Shown in pieces: positions 35,855-43,204 of a stretch of DNA of 64,000 nt; position 1 is the stretch's first letter; each line of letters starts with the position of its first letter. The translations under genes and the position numbers were made by a program. The notes beneath the pieces were generated by a model. That model was not told the origin of the DNA. It ran no database searches and worked only from the letters and a program-made list of their open reading frames with translations. Origin of the DNA: Pseudomonadota bacterium. GTDB lineage: Bacteria > Pseudomonadota > Gammaproteobacteria > Burkholderiales > Thiobacillaceae. The stretch lies in assembly GCA_021802555.1 (NCBI GenBank), contig JAJZRU010000010.1, positions 1 to 64,000 on the forward strand. Direction: 5' to 3'.

Positions 35855-36059
35855 ACCATTCGAATTTCCCGACTTGGACGGGATGGCCGACGCCCTGTCC
35901 ATAAAAATCGTGTGGTGGCTCGCTGGTCGGCGCCGCCAGCGCCACGGGCTGCCGTTGCCGGCCAATTGGTACGAGGTGCCGCGTGTGACGCCTGGGCTCT
36001 TGCGGTGGTGCCGCCAGCAGTCTGCGCGGTTGGTCATCCGGCGTTGTGTATTTTTTTGA
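35823..36059 (+). CDS. small hypothetical protein, 78 aa
   Basis: Starts at the ATG at 35823 with AGGAG 7 bp upstream and overlaps the relaxase C-terminal codons by 32 bp in another frame. The product is basic and Trp/Arg-rich (WWLAGRRRQRHGLPLPANWY). I do not recognise it. The overlap suggests it is co-translated with the relaxase. Confidence 0.6.
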   Translation: MSSTNSNLSRKPFEFPDLDGMADALSIKIVWWLAGRRRQRHGLPLPANWYEVPRVTPGLLRWCRQQSARLVIRRCVFF

Positions 36060-36074
36060 TTTGAGGGGGTGACC

Positions 36075-36302
36075 ATGAATCCAGTTCGCCGAGCTTTGAA
36101 ATCCCGCCACGAATTTCTTGTCGGCGCGGCCGAGGATGCCGCCGATGAAGATTGGCAAGATCGGGTGGGTGCCGCCGGTAAGCGCCTGGCCCAGGCGGGC
36201 GGCGAGGGCGAGGCGGAAGTCCGGGCTTTCTTTATTTTTTTCTTGCTCCTGGCCGCCGTTGCCGTCTTCGCCTTTTTTATTTTAGGTGTCAGTAATTCGT
36301 GA
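36075..36302 (+). CDS. small tail-anchored membrane protein, 75 aa
   Basis: The ATG at 36075 follows GAGGGGG; an in-frame GTG lies 6 bp earlier. The first 50 residues are charged and helical, and residues about 52-73 form one hydrophobic helix (FFIFFLLLAAVAVFAFFILG) near the C-terminus, so the protein should sit in the inner membrane facing the cytoplasm. Family unknown. It lies 15 bp after the previous gene. Confidence 0.6.
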   Translation: MNPVRRALKSRHEFLVGAAEDAADEDWQDRVGAAGKRLAQAGGEGEAEVRAFFIFFLLLAAVAVFAFFILGVSNS

Positions 36303-36314
36303 GGGAGGGCGATC

Positions 36315-36563
36315 ATGCAAAAAATGGTTTATAGACGCTGCCCAAAAAACGAGCAATGGGAAGATCAAATTTTTTTGCGCGCGCGTAATGCTCGCAAAAA
36401 AAAGCTTGGCGACCCCGCTGACGAAGCGCAAGACCGCGCGGCGCGGGCCGACGAGCGCAGCGATATGCGGCTGCTTTTTTGGGTTGGGGGGTGCTATCTC
36501 GCGCTGCGGCTTGGCGAGGCCGGCATGACTTGGTTTGGCAAAATTTTTCTTGGGTGGAGCTAA
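36315..36563 (+). CDS. small hypothetical protein, 82 aa
   Basis: A GAGGGAGGG ribosome site precedes the ATG. The product is very basic in the first half (FLRARNARKKKLG) and has a hydrophobic helix near residues 53-68 (LLFWVGGCYLALRLG). The stop overlaps the next start (TAATG). Family unknown. Confidence 0.58.
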   Translation: MQKMVYRRCPKNEQWEDQIFLRARNARKKKLGDPADEAQDRAARADERSDMRLLFWVGGCYLALRLGEAGMTWFGKIFLGWS

Positions 36564-36853
36564 TGGAATTCGAAAAGTCTTTGCTTCCATTGCGGGAATT
36601 CGCCGGTTTGTATTACTCGTGTTTGGCTAATTTTTCGGCAGTGGGAATACCCACCGATGACACCGCCGATCCGATTTGCGACGACGCTGATTTGATTGTT
36701 TGCGTTCAACTATTGCGGCGCGGCGTGCCGGCCGATGAGCTGGCCGGAGCCGTGTGCCATTCCCCAAATTGGCGAGTGCGGTGGGGCGGCCATGCCTACG
36801 CGAGGCGGACGGTCAAGCAGGCGCGGGGAATTTTGGAGACGATGAAAAAATGA
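36563..36853 (+). CDS. small hypothetical protein, 96 aa
   Basis: Starts MEFEKSLLPLREFAGLYYSC at the TAATG overlap and ends at an ATGA overlap with the next gene. It contains several cysteines (YYSCLANF, DPICDDAD, IVCVQLL, AVCHSPNW), which are not arranged as a clear zinc motif. The C-terminus is basic. Family unknown. Confidence 0.58.
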   Translation: MEFEKSLLPLREFAGLYYSCLANFSAVGIPTDDTADPICDDADLIVCVQLLRRGVPADELAGAVCHSPNWRVRWGGHAYARRTVKQARGILETMKK

Positions 36854-37059
36854 GCACTGCTGAAAAAACAGGCACCCCAAAAGAGATCGGAACGATGGGA
36901 AAGCACGAAGCTTCGACTCGGTTCCCGCCTTCCGTGGTACGTGAATCGTTGCAAACAAACAACGCGAAAAGTAAAACTGTTTCGCATGATAATATCTTGC
37001 AAAACCCTTGCGAAACCCGCGCCAATACTGGCATTGCGCCCGGTCGGCAATCGCGTTAA
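36850..37059 (+). CDS. small hypothetical protein, 69 aa
   Basis: The ATG overlaps the previous stop as ATGA, the main argument that it is translated. The product is hydrophilic, Lys/Thr/Asn-rich and probably disordered, with no motif. Family unknown. Confidence 0.42.
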   Translation: MSTAEKTGTPKEIGTMGKHEASTRFPPSVVRESLQTNNAKSKTVSHDNILQNPCETRANTGIAPGRQSR

Positions 37060-37108
37060 TGTCCCTTCACCCGCACCCTGCGGGCCTCAAAACTTGAAAG
37101 GACACGCG

Positions 37109-37330
37109 ATGAACAACCCGACCCCCACCATCCCCATCCCCACCCGCATCCCCTTGCCGAGCCCCGCCGCCCTGGCGGCCGTGCCGGACATCCTGCCGCC
37201 GGAGGTGGAGCGGCTGCTTGATTGTCTAGAGCGAGTTGCCGAAGCGTGGCAACCTGCCACGCCCGGCGATGCCGAGTTGCTGGACAGGCTGGATGCTGCC
37301 AGGGCGTCCGCTTTTGGCGTTACGCGGTAA
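37109..37330 (+). CDS. small hypothetical protein, 73 aa
   Basis: AAAGGA precedes the ATG at 37109. The N-terminus is Pro-rich (NNPTPTIPIPTRIPLPSP), followed by an acidic helix (PEVERLLDCLERVAEAW). Its stop codon lies inside the first of five GTTAC-type palindromes (37319-37331). Family unknown. Confidence 0.55.
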   Translation: MNNPTPTIPIPTRIPLPSPAALAAVPDILPPEVERLLDCLERVAEAWQPATPGDAELLDRLDAARASAFGVTR

Positions 37331-37656
37331 CATTCGGAGAGTTACGCTGTAACGTAAAATAGTTATAGTGTAACTTTATTCAGCCTCGTATTCGGCGCCC
37401 ATTTTTTCGGCCCAAGCCAGGATTGCTTTCTCGACAATCTCCCTTTTTTTAATTCCGTCCGCCTGGTCGCAAAGCCGCGCCAGGGCTGCGGCGGCGCTCG
37501 ATGACAGCATCACTTGGAGCCTGGTCAGCAGCAGGCCGTCGGGGTCGTGGAGCGCCCGCTTCCTGTATTCTTTTTGCCGCTCCGCATTGCTCTTTCTCAT
37601 GCTTTTTCCCTTCCAGAAATAGTTACATTGTAACTATTCTAATGTTACGCTGTAAT
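37319..37656 (+). repeat. five copies of a 13-bp palindrome GTTAC-n3-GTAAC
   Basis: Copies: GTTACGCGGTAAC (37319-37331), GTTACGCTGTAAC (37341-37353), GTTATAGTGTAAC (37362-37374), GTTACATTGTAAC (37622-37634) and GTTACGCTGTAAT (37644-37656). Starts within each group are 21-22 bp apart, two helical turns. Three copies lie just 3' of the minus-strand repressor-like gene and two in its promoter region, so they look like operators bound cooperatively by its product. Confidence 0.82.
37376..37600 (-). CDS. small repressor-like protein (ribbon-helix-helix type), 74 aa
   Basis: The product begins MRKSNAERQKEYRKRAL, a start shared by small plasmid and phage regulators, then TRLQVMLSSSAAAALARLCDQ and IKKREIVEKAILAWAEKM give a strand-helix-helix pattern. 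The gene is flanked on both sides by the 13-bp palindromes, which points to autoregulation. It is the only gene in this part of the element on the minus strand, opposed to the transfer-side genes. Base composition is slightly lower in GC than its neighbours. Fold assignment is by eye. Confidence 0.65.
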   Translation of the reverse strand: MRKSNAERQKEYRKRALHDPDGLLLTRLQVMLSSSAAAALARLCDQADGIKKREIVEKAILAWAEKMGAEYEAE

Positions 37657-38059
37657 AAGTCAAGGGGGGGCTGGCGCCGAAGGTTTTTTGCTTGCGCGTG
37701 GGTCGCGCCGAAGCTGACATTCCGCCTACACTGCACCCACGGTATCGCCAGGTCGCTGCGAGCCGCGCAGGGCGGCAAGCAACCCCTCGCGCCAGCCCTG
37801 ACGGGCCGGGGGCTCTGCTACGCGCCGCCCCCTCTGTCACTCCGGCTTGCAACCGCCCTAGTCGCGCGCGGCTCTCCGCTCAAGGGATGGGCGATACCGA
37901 GGGTGCAGATTCAACAGGCGGAAGACAACCGCCTTTTTTCGTCGTTCTGTTTTTTCTCCCCCCCCCTCCGCCCCCCTTCGGGGGGAACGGGCTCTCCAAG
38001 GGTGCAGGTTTTTAAACGGCGCATTCCGTGCCGAACCACTCCCCCAGGAGCAAAACGCC
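37601..38059. other. 459-bp gap with hairpins
   Basis: No credible gene. Left part: promoter and two operator copies of the minus-strand regulator. Right part: very C-rich, with two structures. The first is GGCGG-AAGACAA-CCGCC followed by six Ts (37917-37939), the second CCCCC-TTCG-GGGGG (37972-37985). The stretch GAGGGTGCAG recurs as AAGGGTGCAG at about 37900 and 37997. The right end should hold the promoter of the DUF6573 gene. Confidence 0.5.
37917..37939 (+). terminator. intrinsic terminator
   Basis: Stem GGCGG / CCGCC with a 7-nt loop, followed directly by TTTTTT. The stem is only 5 bp but all GC. It reads in the plus direction, though no plus-strand gene ends nearby, so it may end a non-coding transcript. 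Confidence 0.5.
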
Positions 38060-38497
38060 ATGACCTATTCCCACCCCTCCGCGATGTCCGACATGATCGA
38101 GATTTTCGGCTCCCCGATCCATACTTACAGCCGTGCCCAAGCCCTGGCCGATGGGGTCTTGGTGGACGTGTCAGAAGCCGCCGCCGAGCGCGGCTTCAAG
38201 GTGCCCGTAGCCATGACCAGGACGGTCTGGGAGGACTGCGTAGCTTGGGCCGAAGCCGACAGCGACCGCCAGACTTACCAAGACCAGGAAGGCCGCCTGC
38301 ACGACGTTCTATGGCTGGCCTGGACGTATGCCCGCATCGCCCGGCGCCGCGATACCGACACCATCACCTACGAGCTGCGGCGCGTGCCCAGGGGGGGCCG
38401 TGCCACCCGTCCCCGGCGGGTGGTGCTGACTCTCAAGATCCACGGCGGCGACCACGGCGAGCCGGTCTGCACGATCATGATGCCCGGCGAGGGCTGA
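38060..38497 (+). CDS. DUF6573-family protein
   Basis: A 145-aa protein whose N-terminal half carries the DUF6573 signature: TYSRAQALADGVLVDVSEAAAERGF, then VPVAMTRTVWEDCV and GRLHDVLWLAW. The C-terminus ends VLTLKIHGGDHGEPVCTIMMP. The family is common on plasmids and integrative elements and has no known function. AGGAG precedes the ATG. A copy of its last 15 codons is found again at 38878-38930. Confidence 0.8.
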   Translation: MTYSHPSAMSDMIEIFGSPIHTYSRAQALADGVLVDVSEAAAERGFKVPVAMTRTVWEDCVAWAEADSDRQTYQDQEGRLHDVLWLAWTYARIARRRDTDTITYELRRVPRGGRATRPRRVVLTLKIHGGDHGEPVCTIMMPGEG

Positions 38498-38569
38498 AAA
38501 TTTTTTTCAATACCCCTAAATATTATTGTCACTGTGACGTTAATAAGATATCACCTTCAGGAGTCCGCC

Positions 38570-38881
38570 ATGAACATGAACATGAACATGAAAAACGACA
38601 CCGCCACAAAACCAGGCCGCCCCAAAACCGCCAACCCGAAATCAGGGGCGGAACGCACCAGGTCATATCGGGCGCGAGTTGTTTTCACTAATCCTGAATT
38701 GGGCGCAATTAAGTTCATATGGGGGTATGGATCGAACCTCGACACGCGCGAGGCGTGGGATGAAACGGCTTGGATGCTCGAAGGCATACGGATTTGGACA
38801 ATGAGCGAAGCGAAAATCGAAGAACTGCGATTTTTGATAGGACTGGCCGACGTGCGCGCAGAAATGTCGGAGGGGTGTTGA
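38570..38881 (+). CDS. hypothetical protein, 103 aa
   Basis: The ATG at 38570 follows AGGAG. The gene opens with a run of the hexamer ATGAAC (three copies), giving MNMNMNMKND. Residues 20-40 read NPKSGAERTRSYRARV, sharing the pattern KSxAERxxxYRxR with the start of the 37376-37600 product, so the two may be distant relatives in DNA binding. The C-terminal half is helical. Family unknown. Confidence 0.6.
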   Translation: MNMNMNMKNDTATKPGRPKTANPKSGAERTRSYRARVVFTNPELGAIKFIWGYGSNLDTREAWDETAWMLEGIRIWTMSEAKIEELRFLIGLADVRAEMSEGC

Positions 38882-38930
38882 CCCTCAAAATCAAAATCCA
38901 TTCCGGCGACCACGGCGAGCCACATCACTA
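38878..38930 (+). pseudogene. duplicated 3' fragment of the DUF6573 gene
   Basis: GTTGACCCTCAAAATC... to CGGCGACCACGGCGAGCC repeats, with changes, the stretch at about 38422-38462 of the DUF6573 gene; it encodes LTLKIKIHSGDHGEP against LTLKIHGGDHGEP. The rest of the gene is missing, so it is a relic of a second copy, overlapping the previous gene's stop. Confidence 0.6.
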
Positions 38931-39015
38931 CTTGCTCGCTTGCTCGATGGCGGTGACGCTGCAGAAGGCAAATAGACGACCCACTCGATCTGATGATAGA
39001 GTTTGCTAAGGAAGC

Positions 39016-39402
39016 GTGGGAGAAAACGTGACTGAGAAGCTAGAGCCCTTGACCATCAAGGAAGTCGATGATTTCCTAGCTGGGTTAGATAAGAAACGTT
39101 GTCCTTGGTGCGATGGCAACCAATGGGGCGTTCATATTGACAAAACGAATGACTCTCCAAATCTGCGCGGGCTCCCTCAAATGCAAATCAGTCTTGGAGA
39201 TGATGGATTGCTAAAGGCCCAGCTACATGTAGGGGCAAACGCACTTCCGATAATCGTCGCGCAGTGCAATGATTGTGGGTATATGTATACTTTCAATTAC
39301 CTGTCTATCATGGCTAAGATTCGTCGGCTGGAATCTGCGCTAAAGGGTGACGATGTCAACTCAGGTGGTGAGCAGGGTGACCAAACCGAAAGTCCCGCAT
39401 GA
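39016..39402 (+). CDS. zinc-ribbon-like protein, 128 aa
   Basis: Start GTG at 39016 after AAGGA, or GTG at 39028 after GGGAGA. The product has two paired cysteines, KKRCPWCDGNQW (about residue 30) and VAQCNDCGYMYTF (about 92), a likely zinc ribbon enclosing a beta-rich segment. The C-terminus is acidic. The gene is AT-richer than the replication and transfer genes and overlaps the next start as ATGA. Family not recognised; with the next gene it forms a two-gene cargo beside the integrase. Confidence 0.62.
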   Translation: MGENVTEKLEPLTIKEVDDFLAGLDKKRCPWCDGNQWGVHIDKTNDSPNLRGLPQMQISLGDDGLLKAQLHVGANALPIIVAQCNDCGYMYTFNYLSIMAKIRRLESALKGDDVNSGGEQGDQTESPA

Positions 39403-39902
39403 CTGCATCAGTTCATTCCATAGATCCTAATGCTGATATAAATCGTTTCCTGTCAGATTCAGCCGACGATGTTACGGTTGCAAGAGCTACGACACCCATC
39501 ATGAACGCACCAACGCGTGAGGAATTTGAGGCCAGGATAGAGGCCGTTGAAGCCAGGATGGACACCCGCGTCGTTCAGATGACCGGGGAGCTTCATGGAT
39601 TCGTGACAGAACAGCGCGCTCGCGATATTGAGCGCGATAAGCGTTTTGAAGAACGCGATAAGAGGATTGAACTTCTAGTAACGAATGCAGAACAGTCCGC
39701 CGACGTAGCTCGTTCGCTAAAATCAAGCATGTGGGCAGCATCGGCCGCCATTATTCTTGCCGTGATCGGTACGGTTGTGGCTTCATACTTCGCAAACCAA
39801 CAATCCAATTTGGCTATTGTTCAGTCGGTCATCGCTGCATTTCAGCAAGGTGCGCAGTCTCCCAGTTCCGCCACTAACAAACGTGGCGCACTCAAACCAT
39901 AG
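39399..39902 (+). CDS. coiled-coil membrane protein, 167 aa
   Basis: Translationally coupled to the zinc-ribbon gene (ATGA). Residues about 35-100 are a long charged coiled coil (REEFEARIEAVEARMDTRV, RFEERDKRIELL), followed by one membrane helix at about 110-130 (MWAASAAIILAVIGTVVASYF) and a short tail. The topology is a cytoplasmic coiled coil anchored in the inner membrane. Proteins of this shape are common in mobile elements, but I know no function. Its 3' end overlaps the integrase gene by 11 bp, tail to tail. Confidence 0.65.
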   Translation: MTASVHSIDPNADINRFLSDSADDVTVARATTPIMNAPTREEFEARIEAVEARMDTRVVQMTGELHGFVTEQRARDIERDKRFEERDKRIELLVTNAEQSADVARSLKSSMWAASAAIILAVIGTVVASYFANQQSNLAIVQSVIAAFQQGAQSPSSATNKRGALKP

Positions 39903-40932
39903 TGCGTTTCTTGATGGGTTTTTTGGTGACTGCTTTAGCATCTTCCGCCTGCGCAAGTTCCTTGGCGATTTCCTTGACGGACGGGTGGTAGTACCGGTTG
40001 GTCATTTTTGGGTCACTGTGTCCAATTATTTTTGACAGCTTCTTTCCGTCTAGCACTTTACCAAGCCTACTCGTTGCCTCATGCCTGCTGTCGTGCAGCC
40101 GAATATCAGTAAGGCCGGCACGGTTTCTTGCTCGTATAAATGCCTGGGTGATGGAGTTCGCTTTCACCTTGAAAACGCGTTGGTCTTCGTCATCGGCGGG
40201 AGGGCGGGATAAAGATTTGAGCAATCGGACAGCGGCCGGAGATAAAGGCACTTCGCGGGGGCTTCCGTTTTTTGTTTTTTCAAGAAGAATCACTCGATCT
40301 TGAAGGTCTATTAGATTCCAGGTCAATGACGCGATCTCCCCCCGTCGCATTCCGCTCTCTATTGCCAGGCGCAGGAAAGCGGCAAGAACCGACGAGCCCG
40401 TGTTCTTGCAGATTTCCGCAATTTCTTTGTCGCTAATCCTACGGGCTCGCGCATCATTCACCCTCGGCAGTTCCGCATCCGCTACCGGGTTCACCAAGCC
40501 TTTCATTTTCCAGTTTCGCCGGGCCACGGTGAACAAGTTGCGCAGCACATTCAAGCGTCGGCGAATAGTTCCTGGTTTGAGCCCTTCTTGTTCCCACTTT
40601 TTAATGATCGATTCAACGTCCCCAGACTCGATCTTTGACAAGGGAAGCTTTGCGAGCGAAGTCTCGCTGAGGATGCCTATAACCGACTTTTCTTGCAGGG
40701 CGCCACGCTTCGATTCTGTACGCTCTTCCTTATAACGTTCCAGTGCAGCAGCGAGGGTGGTGGCCTTGGCCTCTTGCATGTCATCCCACCGGCCACGCTC
40801 GACACGGCTTTCCTCGCGCCGAGCCCATGCCTCGGCATCACTCTTGAGGCGGAACGTCTTCGAGGTCGAGACGCCATCGCGCCGGATGCGGGCTCGAATT
40901 CTGCCGTTCGGTTGTGTTATAAAAGTGGCCAT
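39892..40932 (-). CDS. int: tyrosine recombinase / integrase of the element
   Basis: A 346-aa phage-type integrase starting MATFITQPNGRIRARIRRDG (arm-binding domain); a longer frame to 41031 crosses the att region and is rejected. Catalytic residues in order: Arg in ESGMRRGEIASLTW, Lys in LEKTKNGSPREVPL, HxxR in RLHDSRHEATSRL, His in IIGHSDPKMTNRYYHP and the nucleophilic Tyr in the same stretch. It reads leftwards from the right end, with its start only 118 bp from attR. It should catalyse integration into tRNA-Val. No ribosome site is evident. Confidence 0.93.
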   Translation of the reverse strand: MATFITQPNGRIRARIRRDGVSTSKTFRLKSDAEAWARREESRVERGRWDDMQEAKATTLAAALERYKEERTESKRGALQEKSVIGILSETSLAKLPLSKIESGDVESIIKKWEQEGLKPGTIRRRLNVLRNLFTVARRNWKMKGLVNPVADAELPRVNDARARRISDKEIAEICKNTGSSVLAAFLRLAIESGMRRGEIASLTWNLIDLQDRVILLEKTKNGSPREVPLSPAAVRLLKSLSRPPADDEDQRVFKVKANSITQAFIRARNRAGLTDIRLHDSRHEATSRLGKVLDGKKLSKIIGHSDPKMTNRYYHPSVKEIAKELAQAEDAKAVTKKPIKKRTMV

Positions 40933-40933
40933 G

Positions 40934-40990
40934 GGTGGTGTAGGTGGTGTAGGTTGATGGTGGGTAAAACGGTGTCCCCATTTTGTCCCC
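40934..40990 (+). repeat. repeats upstream of the integrase, candidate arm sites (right)
   Basis: GGTGGTGTA is repeated in tandem at 40934-40942 and 40943-40951. GTGTCCCC (40972-40979) and TTTGTCCCC (40982-40990) follow; the latter word also occurs three times near attL. Both sets lie within about 120 bp of attR and partly in the integrase promoter, so binding could also autoregulate the integrase. Confidence 0.5.
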
Positions 40991-41049
40991 GAATTTTGAA
41001 ATAATCCGGAAACCCGCACCAATCCTAGCACATGGTGGGTTGATTTTCT

Positions 41050-41098
41050 CCCTTACAAGGCGAATGTCGGCGGTTCGAACCCGTCAGCACCCACCAAA
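41050..41098 (+). repeat. attR: 49-bp direct repeat
   Basis: Exact copy of 25452-25500, covering the anticodon loop to CCA plus three bases of tRNA-Val. The 5' half of the tRNA is absent here, so it is not a gene. Chromosomal sequence leading to ppiD resumes at 41099. Confidence 0.95.
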
Positions 41099-41262
41099 CC
41101 TTATACCCTGCTGTCGCGCGCCTGCTTTGTCGCAATGCGCTGCACGCCGCGCCCCATCCTGCGCGGCTGAATGCGCCATTTCGAGACGGCGTGAGGCGCA
41201 TGGTATTTCACCCGGCCACGCTTTGGGCGACAATGCGCCCTTTGACATCGAGGGAAAGTGGC

Positions 41263-43176
41263 GTGCTTGAAGCCATTCGTGAGCGGGCGCAGGGTTGGAT
41301 CGCGAAAGTCATCCTCGTCTTGATCGTGGTGCCTTTCGCCCTGTGGGGCATAGAGTCCTATTTTTCGGGCAGCAGCGGCGACGACTGGGTGGCCAAGGTG
41401 GGCGACGTCAAGATCAGCCGCCAGCAGTTCAGCAATGTGCTGCAAGATCAGATCGAACGTCTGCGTCAGGCGCAGGGCCCCGCTTTCGACGCCGCGCAAA
41501 CCCGCACCCCGCAGTTCCGCAAACAAGTGCTGGATGGTTTGGTGGAGCGCGATGCGCTCATCCAGGCGGCGCAACAAGCCGGCCTGGTGGCGACCGACGC
41601 CCAGGTGGCCAGCATCATCGGTCAGGTGCCAGCCTTCCAGGAGAATGGCAAATTCTCCCGCAAGCTTTACGGGCAGCTGCTCGCGGCACGCGGAATGACG
41701 CCCGCGCAGTTCGAGAACCAGTTGCGCCAGGACATCCTGGTGGAAACCTGGCAAAGCCCCATCGTGGTGGGCGAGTGGGTGCCGCCGTCTTTGACGGCAC
41801 GCATGGCGGCGCTGCTCGCGCAGCAGCGGGAAGTGTCCTGGGTGGACGTCAAGGCTTCCGATTACGCCAAGCAATCGGCGCCGACCACCGCCGAAGTGGC
41901 CGCCTATTACCGGGCGCATCCGCAGGATTACACCCGGCCCGCGGCGGTGAAGCTGCACTACGTGGTGTTCTCTCCGGCGGTGCTGGCGCAGGGCGTCCAA
42001 CCCAGCGACGCGCAAATCCAGCAGTACTACCAGGACCATCAGGCCCAATATGCGCAGCCTGAGGAAAGGGAGGCGAGCCATATCCTGATCGCGGTGAACG
42101 GCACCGATCCGGCGCTGTGGGCGGCGGCCAAGGCCAGGGCCGAGCAGATTCTTGCCCAGGTGCGCAAGAACCCAGCGGATTTTGCCGCCCTCGCCAAGCG
42201 CTACTCGCAGGATCCGGGCTCGGCGGCGAATGGCGGCAATCTGGGCTTTTTTACGCGCGACGCCATGGTCAAGCCGTTTGCCGATGCCGTTTTTGCCATG
42301 CAGAAGCCGGGAGAGATCGTCGGCCCGGTGAAGTCCCAATTCGGCTACCACATCATTCGGCTCGATGCCATCAAGCCGGCGCAAACCCTGCCCATGGTCC
42401 AGGTCAAGGGCAGCATCGCCGCCATCCTGCGCCAGCGCGAGGCGCAGTCGCGCTACGACCGCGATGCGGACGATTTCAGCGACAAGGTGTATGAGGAGGG
42501 CAAGGCTCTCGCGCCGGTGGCCAAGCGCTATGGCCTGAGCGTGCAGTCCACGGACTGGATCACGCGTGCCGGTGCGCCGGCGCCGCTGAACAATGCCAAG
42601 CTGCTGGACGCCGTTTTCGCCGCAGACAGCATCCAGAAGCGGCAGAACACCGAGGCCGTGGATGTCGGCAACCACACCCTGGTGGCCGCCCGCGTGGTGG
42701 ATTATCGTGCGCCGCAGTTGCAGCCGCTGAGCGCCGTGCAGGTTGCCATCACGCAGAAGCTCACGGCGCAGAAAGAAGCGCAACTGACGCAGCAGGCCGG
42801 CACCAGGCTGCTCGGACAGTTGCGTCAGGGCCTGGAGCCGCCCAATACTCGCTGGACGGCCTTCAAGCAGCTCGACCGTCAGCAGATGCTGCAGCAGCTC
42901 GGCGACGCCGAGGCCGCGCAACAGGTGTTCCGCCTGCCGGCAGACAAGCTGCCAGTTTATACATCCTATGTACTGCCGGACGGCAGTTGGCGCATCGTGC
43001 GCCTGACGCGCGTCGTTACGCCGGCCGATACCTCGCCGGATCTGCGTTCGGCCGTGGCGGCGGGCCTCAAGCAGAGCTACGTGCGCGCGGACATGGACGC
43101 TGCTGCGGCGCTCGTGAAGGCGGAAGAAAAGGTGCAGATCCGCAAGAACGCCCTGGAGCCGACCGGCTCCGAGTGA
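41263..43176 (+). CDS. ppiD: periplasmic folding chaperone / peptidyl-prolyl isomerase PpiD
   Basis: I choose the GTG at 41263, giving [20 protein letters not shown], the usual PpiD start; the open frame to 41191 is longer than needed. One N-terminal membrane helix (residues 13-30) anchors a periplasmic SurA-N-like chaperone region and a parvulin domain near 260-365 ([39 protein letters not shown]). The protein has 637 aa. It acts at the SecYEG exit. lon-(hupB)-ppiD is a common order; here tRNA-Val and the element lie between. Confidence 0.92.
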   Translation: MLEAIRERAQGWIAKVILVLIVVPFALWGIESYFSGSSGDDWVAKVGDVKISRQQFSNVLQDQIERLRQAQGPAFDAAQTRTPQFRKQVLDGLVERDALIQAAQQAGLVATDAQVASIIGQVPAFQENGKFSRKLYGQLLAARGMTPAQFENQLRQDILVETWQSPIVVGEWVPPSLTARMAALLAQQREVSWVDVKASDYAKQSAPTTAEVAAYYRAHPQDYTRPAAVKLHYVVFSPAVLAQGVQPSDAQIQQYYQDHQAQYAQPEEREASHILIAVNGTDPALWAAAKARAEQILAQVRKNPADFAALAKRYSQDPGSAANGGNLGFFTRDAMVKPFADAVFAMQKPGEIVGPVKSQFGYHIIRLDAIKPAQTLPMVQVKGSIAAILRQREAQSRYDRDADDFSDKVYEEGKALAPVAKRYGLSVQSTDWITRAGAPAPLNNAKLLDAVFAADSIQKRQNTEAVDVGNHTLVAARVVDYRAPQLQPLSAVQVAITQKLTAQKEAQLTQQAGTRLLGQLRQGLEPPNTRWTAFKQLDRQQMLQQLGDAEAAQQVFRLPADKLPVYTSYVLPDGSWRIVRLTRVVTPADTSPDLRSAVAAGLKQSYVRADMDAAAALVKAEEKVQIRKNALEPTGSE

Positions 43177-43204
43177 GCGCCGCCGGGGTGCGCCGAGGCT
43201 GGCC

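Larger units (their letters stand above)
25501..41098. mobile_element. 15.6-kb integrative mobilizable element (IncQ-like replication, MOB-F transfer)
   Basis: Bounded by the tRNA-Val direct repeats and carrying its own tyrosine integrase at the right end. Gene order left to right: small membrane protein, AlpA-like regulator, RepB-type primase, RepA-like helicase, RepC-like initiator, a 1.1-kb non-coding hub, a ribbon-helix-helix protein, coupling protein, MOB-F relaxase-helicase, six small unknown genes, a repressor-like gene, DUF6573 protein, further unknown genes and the integrase. No type IV secretion (VirB) genes are present, so transfer would depend on a helper. It splits the lon-tRNA-Val region from ppiD. 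Confidence 0.92.

Noticed and set aside
41041-41098. Second tRNA-Val gene at the right end of the element
   Set aside because: Only the anticodon-loop-to-CCA half is present; the 5' half is unrelated, so it is attR.
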